Of a DNA stretch of 13,392 bases, positions 6,980 through 13,392 are shown piece by piece. This stretch comes from Clostridia bacterium. GTDB taxonomy: Bacteria; Bacillota_E; SLMV01; PUMD01. Position 1 is the first letter of the stretch. The number at the start of each line of letters is the position of its first letter. The notes beneath the pieces were generated by a model. That model was given only the letters and a program-made list of their open reading frames with translations, made no database searches and had not been told where the DNA came from. A program made the position numbers and the translations under genes. Location: contig SKXF01000076.1 in the NCBI GenBank assembly GCA_007128555.1, forward strand, positions 1-13,392. Direction: 5' to 3'.

Positions 6980-7760
6980 GGTTGATCTCGCCTCCATGCA
7001 CAGACAGGTGCTGGATCAATCCGAGGATCAGGCCGCCTATCTTGACCTGGTTGGCGCCCATCACCTCGTAGACCTCCTCGTGGGTCAGGGGCGCTTCAGT
7101 GAGGCCCGCCCCGTAGTTGGTGACAAGGGACACCGCAGCATAGTGCAAACCCAGTTCATTGGCCAGGATCACCTCGGGAACGCCTGTCATCCCGACCACA
7201 TCTCCCCCCAGTTTTCCAAACAATCGAACCTCGGCAGCCGTCTCGAACCGCGGCCCCTCGGTGCAAAAATAGGTACCCCGGGGCAAAAGGTCCAGGTCGC
7301 GCTCCCTGGCCACGTCAATGATGACCTGGCGCAGCGACTCATCATAGGGATAGGTCATATCGGTGTGCCGAACCCCTTCCGAGCCCCCCTCGAAAAAGGT
7401 ATAGTGTCTCGCCCGGGTGACGTCGACAAACTGGTCCAGCAGCACCATCTCCCCGGGACCGAGATCCTCCCGCAGCGAACCCACCGCCGTCGTGGCAAAG
7501 ACATGGGTGACGCCCAGGTCCTTCAGGGCCCGGATGTTGGCGCGATAGTTGATCCTGTGCGGCGGTGTCGTATGTCCCAGCCCGTGTCGGGGCAAGAACA
7601 CCACCGACAGTTCCTCGCCTTCCGCGGCGCGGTAGCTGGCTGCATTGACCTGAACCGCACCGTATTCGGTGCGCACCTGCTCCTGTGCATCGAAGGTGAG
7701 CACATCGAGATCATAAACTCCCGTGCCACCGATGATCCCCAGCTTCAATGTATCGCCCAC
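6969..7760 (-). CDS. mtnP: MTAP-family phosphorylase, probably 6-oxopurine (methylthioinosine) type
   Basis: A 263-residue member of the MTAP/PNP trimeric phosphorylases, which split a nucleoside with phosphate into base and ribose-1-phosphate. Family motifs: IGGTGVYD (10-17), LPRHGLGHTTPPHRINYRAN (57-75, phosphate site), FATTAVGSLRED, LLDQFVDVTR (107-116), TEGPRFET and GMTGVPEVILANELGL (190-205). The base-binding segment is TNYGAG at 214-219; human MTAP has TDYD, where both Asp select adenine, while Asn is typical of 6-oxopurine phosphorylases. The protein is therefore more likely to accept methylthioinosine or inosine, in line with the deaminase in the operon. The start is GTG at 7760 after GGAGGGG; the spacing of 11 is long but no better start exists. 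The gene symbol is that of the family and may be wrong for the substrate. Confidence 0.88.
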   Translation of the reverse strand: MGDTLKLGIIGGTGVYDLDVLTFDAQEQVRTEYGAVQVNAASYRAAEGEELSVVFLPRHGLGHTTPPHRINYRANIRALKDLGVTHVFATTAVGSLREDLGPGEMVLLDQFVDVTRARHYTFFEGGSEGVRHTDMTYPYDESLRQVIIDVARERDLDLLPRGTYFCTEGPRFETAAEVRLFGKLGGDVVGMTGVPEVILANELGLHYAAVSLVTNYGAGLTEAPLTHEEVYEVMGANQVKIGGLILGLIQHLSVHGGEINHER

Positions 7761-7784
7761 GACAGACTCATCCCCTCCGAATGA

Positions 7785-8288
7785 TCAGGCCTCGTCACCG
7801 GTTTCACCTGTCCCCTGCCGTTTCTTCTCCTGCTCGGCCCGCTCGTCGATCTCCTTCATCAAACGGTGAAGCGTCCCAAGGGACACTTCGAGTGAGTCGA
7901 TCTCCTCGTCCTCAAAGTGTTCCAGGATCTGTGCAAGATACTCGAGGCGGGCGTCCATCACCCTGCCGAGAAGCTCTCGCCCCTTCTCCCGGGACTGGAT
8001 CCGGATCACCCGCCGGTCCTGATCATCTCGAACCCGCCGGACCAGCGCATTTCGCTCCATCCTGTCAATCAGATCGGTCACGGTGCTGGAAGCCAGGAAT
8101 AAGTGGCGGCAGAGCGTGCCCATGGTCAGGTTGTCGTGACGTATGATCGTGATCAGGGCATTGAATTGCGGCGGCGTGATATCAAACTTGGAAAGAATCT
8201 CTCGGCCGTGCCTGCGCACGATCATGCTCGTGTGACGGAGCAGGTAATCGACATCCTTCACCCGGGGATCGAGATTTTTATCCGTCAT
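7785..8288 (-). CDS. MarR-family transcriptional regulator
   Basis: A 167-residue winged-helix regulator of the MarR family, which as a dimer binds palindromic operators and usually loses DNA affinity upon ligand binding. The domain runs from about residue 12 to 150: ITPPQFNALITII (37-49), the recognition-helix region LASSTVTDLIDRMERN (65-80) and the wing RVRDDQDRRVIRIQ (85-98), in which DDQDRR is the standard wing pattern. The start at 8288 is preferred over the ATG at 8327, since AAAGGGGG lies a few bases upstream and the longer form would overlap the ndk stop. It is the second gene of the run, 35 bases after ndk and 24 before the phosphorylase. It could control its own operon, but no clear operator palindrome was found. 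The C-terminal tail is Lys/Gln/Glu-rich. The ligand is unknown. Confidence 0.9.
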   Translation of the reverse strand: MTDKNLDPRVKDVDYLLRHTSMIVRRHGREILSKFDITPPQFNALITIIRHDNLTMGTLCRHLFLASSTVTDLIDRMERNALVRRVRDDQDRRVIRIQSREKGRELLGRVMDARLEYLAQILEHFEDEEIDSLEVSLGTLHRLMKEIDERAEQEKKRQGTGETGDEA

Positions 8289-8323
8289 GGATGTCCCCCT
8301 TTCTGGTGGACGGATTGTCGCCA

Positions 8324-8743
8324 TCAACCGTCCCGTTCGGATGCGGCGAAAAACAGGGAAATCTCTGCCTCTGCCGTGTCGGGTCCATCGGAGCTGTGCA
8401 CCAGGTTCTGGTCAATGTCCAGGCCAAAATCCCCGCGCACGGTCCCCGGCGAGGCCTCGAGGGGATGCGTGGCCCCCATGGTGGCGCGCACTGCAGCAAT
8501 GGCATTGGGGCCCTCCCAGACCATGGGCACGACAGGGCCCGAGGTGATGTACTCGATCAAGGAGGAGAAAAAAGGCTTCTCCCGATGCACACCGTAGTGT
8601 CTTTCTGCAAGGGCCCGGTCCATTTGGATCCGCTTGATGTCAACGAGCCGCAGCTGGCGTTGTTCCAGTCTCTTGATGATCTCCCCGACGAGGCCGCGCT
8701 GCACGGCATCGGGCTTGGCCATTACGAACGTCCGTTCATTCAT
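8324..8743 (-). CDS. ndk: Nucleoside diphosphate kinase
   Basis: Transfers the gamma phosphate of ATP to nucleoside diphosphates through a phosphohistidine, keeping NTP and dNTP pools balanced in the cytosol. The 139-residue product is of normal length. Visible signatures: [20 protein letters not shown] (4-23) with the ATP-contacting K10, [18 protein letters not shown] (55-72), TVRGDF (101-106), and the active-site NLVHSSDG with phospho-accepting H116 (113-120). It is the first gene of the operon, divergent from the DJ-1/PfpI gene. The ribosome binding site ahead of the ATG at 8743 is weak; no alternative start gives the correct N-terminus. Its association with purine nucleoside salvage genes is sensible but may be chance. 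Confidence 0.95.
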   Translation of the reverse strand: MNERTFVMAKPDAVQRGLVGEIIKRLEQRQLRLVDIKRIQMDRALAERHYGVHREKPFFSSLIEYITSGPVVPMVWEGPNAIAAVRATMGATHPLEASPGTVRGDFGLDIDQNLVHSSDGPDTAEAEISLFFAASERDG

Positions 8744-8875
8744 GATGAAAGGCGTGAATCGCCCCCACCACCTTCCCTGTTGTCTGCTGGTCCTGTGACG
8801 GTATACCTACTTCCCACCAATTGTTCCACATTCTAAGCATATATTAAGCGGGTACAGCTAGCCAAGAAGCAGGAC
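8744..8875. promoter_or_regulatory. Divergent spacer, likely holding the ndk-operon promoter
   Basis: The 132 bases between ndk (minus) and the DJ-1/PfpI gene (plus) should hold promoters for both. On the minus strand a possible pair is TTGGCT (near 8862) and TATATG 16 bp on; on the plus strand TTGTCT and TATACC are 16 bp apart. Both are imperfect. An AT-rich core lies at 8830-8847 and a perfect octamer palindrome GGTATACC near 8800, which could be part of a regulator site. None of these is decisive. Confidence 0.3.
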
Positions 8876-9405
8876 ATGCGACGGCAGATCCATAAGAACT
8901 TTCCATGGGCCATAATCCTGACCGAGGACAACGACCAGGGGCTCGATCTCTGGTACCCCCTTCTGGGCCTTCGCGAGCGCGGGCGGACGTCACCGTCATT
9001 GGTTCGGGCCGCAAGGAGCAGTTCACCGACGGAAAAGGCTACCCCGTCAGGGGGGATATCTCCGCACGTGAAGCTGCGGTGGGCGATTTTGACGCCGTCA
9101 TCATCCCCGGCGGATCTGCACCGGATCGGATGCGCCAGGTGGAGGATATGACCTCCTTTGTCCGCGATATGGACGCCGGAGGAAAGGTGGTCGCGGCGAT
9201 CTGTCACGCAGGATGGGTTCTCGTTTCTTCCGGCATTCTCGCCGGACGCAGGGCCACCTGTGTATCCGCCATCACAGACGACCTCGTCAACGCAGGGGCA
9301 ACCTATATTAACGAAGACGTGGTGGTCGACGACAACCTCATCACCTCCCGCACTCCGCCCGACCTTCTTGCCTTCTGCAGGGAGATCATCCGGGCCCTGA
9401 CCTGA
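8876..9405 (+). pseudogene. DJ-1/PfpI-family gene split by an apparent one-base loss
   Basis: The gene encodes a DJ-1/PfpI protein (class of protein deglycase / stress protein, also annotated as intracellular protease or type 1 glutamine amidotransferase-like). The N-terminal part reads in one frame from the ATG at 8876: FPWAIILTEDNDQGLDLWYP followed by LLGLRERG. The family sequence then goes on in a different frame from GCG at 8983: ADVTVIGSGRKEQFT, IIPGG, VVAAICHAGWVLVSSGILAG with the nucleophilic Cys, and DDNLITSRTPPDL. Restoring one G to the GGG at 8981-8983 would join both into a product of about 176 residues, the usual length. Either a real frameshift or a base-call error in a G run. 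All downstream residues look conserved, which argues against old decay. The stop is at 9405. Confidence 0.8.
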
Positions 9406-9412
9406 TCCACCG

Positions 9413-9443
9413 GGGCTATCGGGCGGCCTGTGCCCGATAGCCC
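9413..9443 (+). terminator. Perfect 12-bp hairpin after the DJ-1/PfpI gene
   Basis: GGGCTATCGGGC (9413-9424) and GCCCGATAGCCC (9432-9443) form a perfect 12-bp stem with a 7-nt loop, eight bases after the stop codon. It is placed like a transcription terminator, but neither strand has a T-run after the stem, so it may protect the 3' end or act with Rho instead. Confidence 0.5.
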
Positions 9444-9811
9444 GTGCACCCCAACTGGAACGCCAGAGGGGCATGACATCACCTCTGCCCATCATCCGCT
9501 TGTCTGGCCGCATGGCAGGACCCCATCACATGCAGCACCGCAGTGATCAGCGCTCCCACCCTCCCCCTGTTCCCTTCAACACCCATCTCGCTCCGGCAGG
9601 CGAGCCCGTGATATCGTACCCATGCCGCGCGATCCCGCCGAACCTTTCCGCCCGTCGCCGGGAACTGGACCCCGGCGACGTCCGTCGGGTCTCGACGTCC
9701 AGCTGAGCCATCGAGGCCCGGACTGGAGGGCCGGGACATCGCGCACGCACGGGCCCAACCATTGCCCTGGCAAAGCCCCTGCCCCATCAGCAAATCAGAC
9801 CAACGCAGCCT
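9444..9811. other. Convergent gap without a recognisable gene
   Basis: 368 bases between the DJ-1/PfpI gene and the convergent FAH-family gene. The open frames here (for example 9793-9479 minus and 9473-9706 plus) resemble no family I know and have no convincing ribosome binding site. Several GC-rich inverted repeats exist: CAGAGG/CCTCTG around 9463-9486, GCCGGG-8nt-CCCGGC near 9657-9678, CTGGAC/GTCCAG enclosing it and the following bases, and GGCCC-8nt-GGGCC near 9716. They may mark a structured RNA or the remains of a gene. No known RNA family was recognised. Confidence 0.35.
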
Positions 9812-10576
9812 CTATCCCTGGACCACTGAGTTGCGCAGGATCCCGAATCCCTCGATCTCCACCTCGACCTGGTCCCCAGGCTGTAGGGGGCCGACCCCTG
9901 CCGGGGTTCCCGTGATGATGGCATCCCCGGGATGCAGGGTCATCACCTGGGCAATGAACCACACCAGGTAGTCGGGGTCGAAGGCGTGCTGATCCATGGT
10001 GGTCTGCTGCCTCAACTCACCGTTGACCCGGGTCTCGAGTCGGCGAGATCCTCCCAGGTCCACATCGTAGTTGAGGACGGGTCCCAGGGGACAGAACGTG
10101 TCAAACCCCTTGGCCCGCACCCACTGGCCGTCCTTTCGCTGCAGAACCCTCGCGCTGACGTCGTTGGCGCAGGTGTACCCGAAAATAGCCCGCCTCGCCT
10201 CAGCCGGGTCCGGGCGGAACACCGTCTTGCCGATGACGATCGCCAGCTCTCCCTCGTAGTCGACCCGCCCGACGTCGGGAGGAAGCACGATGTTCTCGTT
10301 CGGGCCGATGATGGTGGTCGTCGGTTTCATGAACAGGATCGGCTCTTCCGGAACCTCCTGCCCCGACTCAGCAGCGTGATCGCGGTAGTTCAGGCCCACC
10401 CCGATGATCTTGCCGGGCATCAACGGGACACAGAGGTCCAGGTCATCGAGGTCTCCCGCCCGTTCCCCGGGGCTGTATGCCCCAAAGGGGCTGCCGTCGA
10501 TCCGGTAGACGCCCTCGGGTGTGATCTGACCGTATACCGCCTCGCCGTCGCACATGAATCTGATGAACTGTTTCAT
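9812..10576 (-). CDS. Fumarylacetoacetate hydrolase (FAH) family protein
   Basis: A 254-residue FAH-superfamily enzyme; members hydrolyse, decarboxylate or isomerise 2-keto or 2-hydroxy-dienoate acids with a divalent metal, so activities range from acylpyruvase and oxaloacetate decarboxylase to hydroxyheptadiene dioate isomerase. The N-terminal ~50 residues are the short non-catalytic domain. Then follow the signatures GVGLNYRDHAAE (59-70, with H67), FMKPTTTIIGPNENI (82-96), the metal site RVDYEGELA (104-112; E108 and E110) with D139 in CANDVSAR, KGFDTFCPLGP (156-166) and IITGTPAGVG (220-229). The ATG at 10576 has GGGGGGAGA upstream. It lies 20 bases after the membrane-protein gene and is probably co-transcribed with it. 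There is no other aromatic-degradation gene nearby, so catabolism of tyrosine or homoprotocatechuate is not supported; the substrate is unknown. Confidence 0.88.
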   Translation of the reverse strand: MKQFIRFMCDGEAVYGQITPEGVYRIDGSPFGAYSPGERAGDLDDLDLCVPLMPGKIIGVGLNYRDHAAESGQEVPEEPILFMKPTTTIIGPNENIVLPPDVGRVDYEGELAIVIGKTVFRPDPAEARRAIFGYTCANDVSARVLQRKDGQWVRAKGFDTFCPLGPVLNYDVDLGGSRRLETRVNGELRQQTTMDQHAFDPDYLVWFIAQVMTLHPGDAIITGTPAGVGPLQPGDQVEVEIEGFGILRNSVVQG

Positions 10577-10596
10577 TGGTATCTCCCCCCATTGAG

Positions 10597-12834
10597 TTAC
10601 TCCTCATCACTGTTCGTCTTCTGCCCGACAACTTCCTCCTCCAGGGCCAACAGCGTTACCGCAATGGGTGCCATGACCGTGAGCGCAGCGGTGACCACCC
10701 CGGAATCGTTGGTCAGCAGTGCCGCCACGCTGAGGGCAACGGCCAGCTGGCTCACGGTAGCCAGGGACGGGGAACCACGGAAGATTTTCTTGACTTTCCC
10801 GAAGGGCCGGAACGAGACCAGGGCGTAGACGGCCAGGATGAAAATCCAGATCCTCGTCCAGACCGTGTAGCGGAAGAGCCGGATGCCCGTGGAGAGCTTC
10901 CTGGCCACCACGTGCAGCAGGGTATCCCCGCTGCCTCCGGCCAGGAGCCGGCCCACATGGGTCGAGCTCACAGGGGTTGAGCTCCCGTGCCAGAGGAGAA
11001 CCCCGGTGAGACCGAGGGCCAAAAGCACACTGGCAGCACCGGCCAGCCGCCAGGCCAACCGCGGGTTCCGGTAAAATGCCAGGTCCTGCGCAGGCACGAG
11101 ACGGTGGGCAGCGGCCCCGCTCAGCCACAACATGAACACCATGGTAGCCCCGAAGTTGGATCCCCATGCAGGGCTCGCTGCGATGACCATGGCGGCCAGG
11201 AGAAAACCCCCACGCATCACATCTCCCCAGCGCACCGACGGCCAGGGCCCATCATCGCGGTCCCGGTCCGCCCCCAGGCCAAAGGCCCACACCAGGACCA
11301 TGGCCCCGAGGGTTACCCCCAGGAACTCGTTGCCCAGGCCATAATACCGGGCACCCGCTGCTGCGGAGTACCCAAGGGGTGACAGGAGAGCCCAGCGGCC
11401 TCCTCCGACCTGGTCGGCCAGGATCAGGCCCAGGGCGACCGCGGCCAGGACCTGGACCGATCGCCGGAAACCGACGGCGGCGGTGAGGGAGCGGGCCATC
11501 ACCACGAGGACCGCCCAGGAGACCAGCAAGGCAGCGAGCTGGGGCAGAATCCCGGCCAGGCCCGGGGCCAGGAACGCGGCCAGGGGCAACAGGGAGAGGG
11601 CCCCCAGGCTGGTAGCGGCCGCGGAATAAAGCCGGGGAAACTGCAAGAGGGAAGCGATGACCACCATGGATGCCAGCACAACGCCCGCGGCCATCGCCTG
11701 CGCCAACGGCGCCCTCAGGGCCCCAGCCTCCCTCATGGCCCCATCGAGGCGGGCCAGGTACGCCAGGGTCCCGGAATCCCCCGAGGCCGCCACACCCATG
11801 GGACGACCGAAACCCTCCTCCACACCCAGGCCCACGGCAGCTGACAGCGTGATTCCCACGTCCTGCAGCGACACGATCCCGGGTCGGCGTGTCGTGGGAC
11901 TGCCGAGAAGGCCGGACGATCCCGGGACCATCATCAGCCCCATACCTCCCTGTCCGGGCTTGGGATCGAGGATCAGGACCAGGGCGTCCTCGCCGATCCG
12001 ATCCACAAAGAAGCCCATCTCCCGAGCAAACAGGGCAGATTGGGAATCCCGAACATCACCGGGCAGCCATTCGGCGAGCATCTCCATCTCTGCACTTTCC
12101 ACCACCACCAGCCCGACCCCGGAGGGCAATCGGTCGTAGGCCTCGGCCAGCTGTTCCCAGTCGGTCCGCCACCCCCCGGGCGTGGTAACGGAGGCGGCCA
12201 CGCACCGGGCGTAGTGGTCCACGACTCCATCACGATCCGCCGCGATGACCATACCGCTCCCCGAGGACGTTCCCTGCAAGAAGGCGGTAGCCTTTCCCCC
12301 ATCGCGAAAGGCATCACCGAGAGATCCTACTTTAACGTTGTGAGTCAGCCGGTTCTGGGCAGCGATGAGCCGAGGATAGTCCAGTACGGCAGCACCTCCG
12401 GGGGGAATGTCCCTCCCGTACCAGGAAGAGTAGATGTCCGCAGCCCCCCCGGTCCAGACCGGGTCGCCGGACCCCGCCAGGATGAGATCGTTCAGGCCAA
12501 AGGCCCTGGCCCCTGCGGACACGGTGGCGGCGGCATCGAAGGGATATCCCCCGCCGCCGGTGCGAACATTGACCAGGGCCGCACCCCAGCTGCCCATGGC
12601 CCCCCCGGGGGGAGGGTCAGACAGGGCAAGGGCGGCCAGGCCCGGGGCGAGTACCAGGACGGCTCGATCCAGGTCTCCCTCGGGACGGCTCAGCTCCGTC
12701 GTCGCGGCCACGGGACCCCACGATATGTAAGCCCTCACGCTGGCCATCGCCACAAGAACCGCCAGGACAAGGATGAGTGCCAGGTTGCGTCCCCTTGTTG
12801 TGTTCAGTATCGATTCCCCCCACTCAACCTTCAA
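10597..12834 (-). CDS. Large membrane protein with a degenerate alkaline-phosphatase-like outer domain
   Basis: A 745-residue protein without a name I can give. Residues 17-37 form one membrane helix. Residues about 55-370 look like an alkaline-phosphatase-superfamily fold: RAVLVLAPGLAAL (57-69), ALVNVRTGGGG (86-96), GARAFG, DALVLILDPKPG (283-294) and SPTTRRPGIVSLQDVG (312-327), the last resembling the TRRPGLVxLTDIAP pattern of this fold. The usual metal-binding Asp after the first strand is replaced by Ala (A63 in LAPGL), so it is probably not an active phosphatase. From about residue 377 to 735 there are many hydrophobic segments, with two polar motifs: LGYSAAAGARYYGLGNEFLG (487-506) and TNDSGVV (708-714). 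Similar motifs occur in uncharacterised actinobacterial and Bacillota membrane proteins, from memory. The start is TTG at 12834, overlapping the glycosyltransferase end by 11 bases; the start is uncertain. A role in envelope glycan synthesis is a guess from the neighbour. Confidence 0.75.
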   Translation of the reverse strand: MKVEWGESILNTTRGRNLALILVLAVLVAMASVRAYISWGPVAATTELSRPEGDLDRAVLVLAPGLAALALSDPPPGGAMGSWGAALVNVRTGGGGYPFDAAATVSAGARAFGLNDLILAGSGDPVWTGGAADIYSSWYGRDIPPGGAAVLDYPRLIAAQNRLTHNVKVGSLGDAFRDGGKATAFLQGTSSGSGMVIAADRDGVVDHYARCVAASVTTPGGWRTDWEQLAEAYDRLPSGVGLVVVESAEMEMLAEWLPGDVRDSQSALFAREMGFFVDRIGEDALVLILDPKPGQGGMGLMMVPGSSGLLGSPTTRRPGIVSLQDVGITLSAAVGLGVEEGFGRPMGVAASGDSGTLAYLARLDGAMREAGALRAPLAQAMAAGVVLASMVVIASLLQFPRLYSAAATSLGALSLLPLAAFLAPGLAGILPQLAALLVSWAVLVVMARSLTAAVGFRRSVQVLAAVALGLILADQVGGGRWALLSPLGYSAAAGARYYGLGNEFLGVTLGAMVLVWAFGLGADRDRDDGPWPSVRWGDVMRGGFLLAAMVIAASPAWGSNFGATMVFMLWLSGAAAHRLVPAQDLAFYRNPRLAWRLAGAASVLLALGLTGVLLWHGSSTPVSSTHVGRLLAGGSGDTLLHVVARKLSTGIRLFRYTVWTRIWIFILAVYALVSFRPFGKVKKIFRGSPSLATVSQLAVALSVAALLTNDSGVVTAALTVMAPIAVTLLALEEEVVGQKTNSDEE

Positions 12835-13392
12835 TCATCTCCCGGTACATCCGTTCAACCCTTCGCGCCATGTCCCCCCAGCGAGGCTTCGCGGCGGCTT
12901 CCTGGTGGGCACGGGCCCCCAGGACCTCGCGCAGCGCCCCATCTTTGATCAGGGTGGCCAGTCCCTCCGCCAGTGCCCTGGAGTCCCCAGGCGATACCAG
13001 CCAGCCCGTTCTCCCGTGGTCCAGCACCTCGGGGATGCCACCGACCCCCGAGGCCAGGACCGGGACCCCGCAGCTCATGGCCTCGCTGATGACCAGGCCA
13101 GCACCCTCGGTGCGAGACGGCAGCACCAGCAGGTCCGCGTCCTGGTAAAAGGGACGGACATCATCGGTCCACCCCGCGAAGGACACCCGTTCCGCCCACC
13201 CTCCCCGCTGCACGGCTCCCTGGACCCGGGACTGCATGGGCCCCTCACCCACCACCTGCAACGTCCAGGGCATCGATGTAAGGATGTCCAGGGCTGCCAC
13301 CAGCAGATCCAGGCCCTTTTCGGGCGCCAGGCGCCCCACGTACAGCAACCTACAGGGGTTCCCCCCGGGGCTCCCCGGTTCGGACGGAGGGG
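12824..13392 (-). CDS. Glycosyltransferase, GT4-like (5' end beyond the window)
   Basis: The last 188 residues of a retaining GT-B glycosyltransferase are present; the frame is open to base 13392 and the start lies outside. What is visible is the C-terminal, nucleotide-sugar-binding Rossmann domain: LLYVGRLAPEKGLDLLVAAL, then LQVVGEGPM, FAGWTDDVRPFYQDADLLVL, and the EX7E motif in EGAGLVISEAMSCGVPVLAS, followed by GGIPEVL and GRTGWLVSPGD. This matches family 4 enzymes that transfer sugars to lipids or glycans on the cytosolic side of the membrane; donor and acceptor cannot be told. The stop at 12824 lies within the start of the membrane-protein gene, so the two are probably translationally coupled and may work in the same envelope process. 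Confidence 0.92.
   Translation of the reverse strand, partial: PPSEPGSPGGNPCRLLYVGRLAPEKGLDLLVAALDILTSMPWTLQVVGEGPMQSRVQGAVQRGGWAERVSFAGWTDDVRPFYQDADLLVLPSRTEGAGLVISEAMSCGVPVLASGVGGIPEVLDHGRTGWLVSPGDSRALAEGLATLIKDGALREVLGARAHQEAAAKPRWGDMARRVERMYREMIEG

Noticed and set aside
6980..6997. Upstream ATG for ahcY giving six more residues
   Set aside because: The GGAGG site lies inside this extension and correctly precedes the ATG at 6979; nothing suitable precedes 6997.
8289..8327. Upstream ATG for the marR gene
   Set aside because: It overlaps the ndk stop and lacks a good ribosome binding site, while AAAGGGGG precedes the ATG at 8288.
8978..8986. Programmed frameshift in the DJ-1/PfpI gene
   Set aside because: No recognisable slippery heptamer with a downstream structure, and DJ-1/PfpI genes are not known to use frameshifting; a lost G is simpler.
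9479..9793. Minus-strand frame of 104 codons in the convergent gap
   Set aside because: No ribosome binding site, no known family, composition like the shadow frames.
9804..9816. Minus-strand GATAGAGGCTGCG, similar to the opening of a lysine riboswitch
   Set aside because: It overlaps the FAH-family stop codon, no further lysine-riboswitch elements follow, and no gene lies downstream on that strand within a sensible distance.
12040..12948. Plus-strand frame of 302 codons opposite the membrane protein
   Set aside because: Pro/Gly/Arg-rich shadow without recognisable motifs or ribosome binding site.
1..13392. CRISPR arrays, insertion sequences, phage genes or tRNAs
   Set aside because: No regularly spaced repeats, transposase motifs, phage structural proteins or tRNA-like folds were seen on either strand.

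Overview
The window comes from a GC-rich bacterium, most likely a high-GC member of the Bacillota (possibly thermophilic). The pointers are a YlbF-family protein, a DegV-family protein, a short archaeal/Thermotoga-type S-adenosylhomocysteine hydrolase, strong GGAGG-type ribosome binding sites, and frequent TTG starts (at least four of fourteen genes). The lineage is an inference from gene content, not a placement by phylogeny. Nearly all genes lie on the minus strand. I see no rRNA, tRNA, CRISPR array or insertion sequence.

Layout, left to right. 1-398 is the 5' part of rimP (minus), with a promoter and a terminator-like hairpin in its leader. 526-1431 is nfo, endonuclease IV (minus), with its own sigma-A-type promoter. 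1501-1783 is a divergent spacer. 1784-2731 is a D-2-hydroxyacid dehydrogenase, the only clearly intact plus-strand gene. 2725-8743 is an eight-gene minus-strand run, transcribed right to left: ndk, a marR regulator, a methylthioadenosine/methylthioinosine phosphorylase, ahcY, degV-family, mtaD-type deaminase, a PaaI-type thioesterase and a ylbF-family gene. Spacing ranges from 4- and 11-nt overlaps to gaps of at most 35 nt, so it looks like one operon. 8876-9405 is a DJ-1/PfpI gene on the plus strand broken by an apparent one-base loss. 9406-9811 is a non-coding convergent gap with a perfect 12-bp hairpin. 9812-13392 is a second minus-strand unit: a family-4-like glycosyltransferase (entering from the right edge), a 745-residue membrane protein with a degenerate alkaline-phosphatase-like outer domain, and an FAH-family hydrolase.

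The most coherent biology is the 2725-8743 operon. It carries a deaminase that can act on MTA and S-adenosylhomocysteine, a hydrolase for the homocysteine nucleoside, and an MTAP-family phosphorylase whose base-binding motif is TNYGAG rather than the TDYD of adenine-specific MTAPs. Together these suggest a deamination-first salvage of the two SAM by-products: SAH to S-inosylhomocysteine to inosine plus homocysteine, and MTA to methylthioinosine to hypoxanthine plus methylthioribose-1-phosphate. The second item worth attention is the large membrane protein, whose outer domain looks like a phosphatase fold that has lost its metal-binding Asp.
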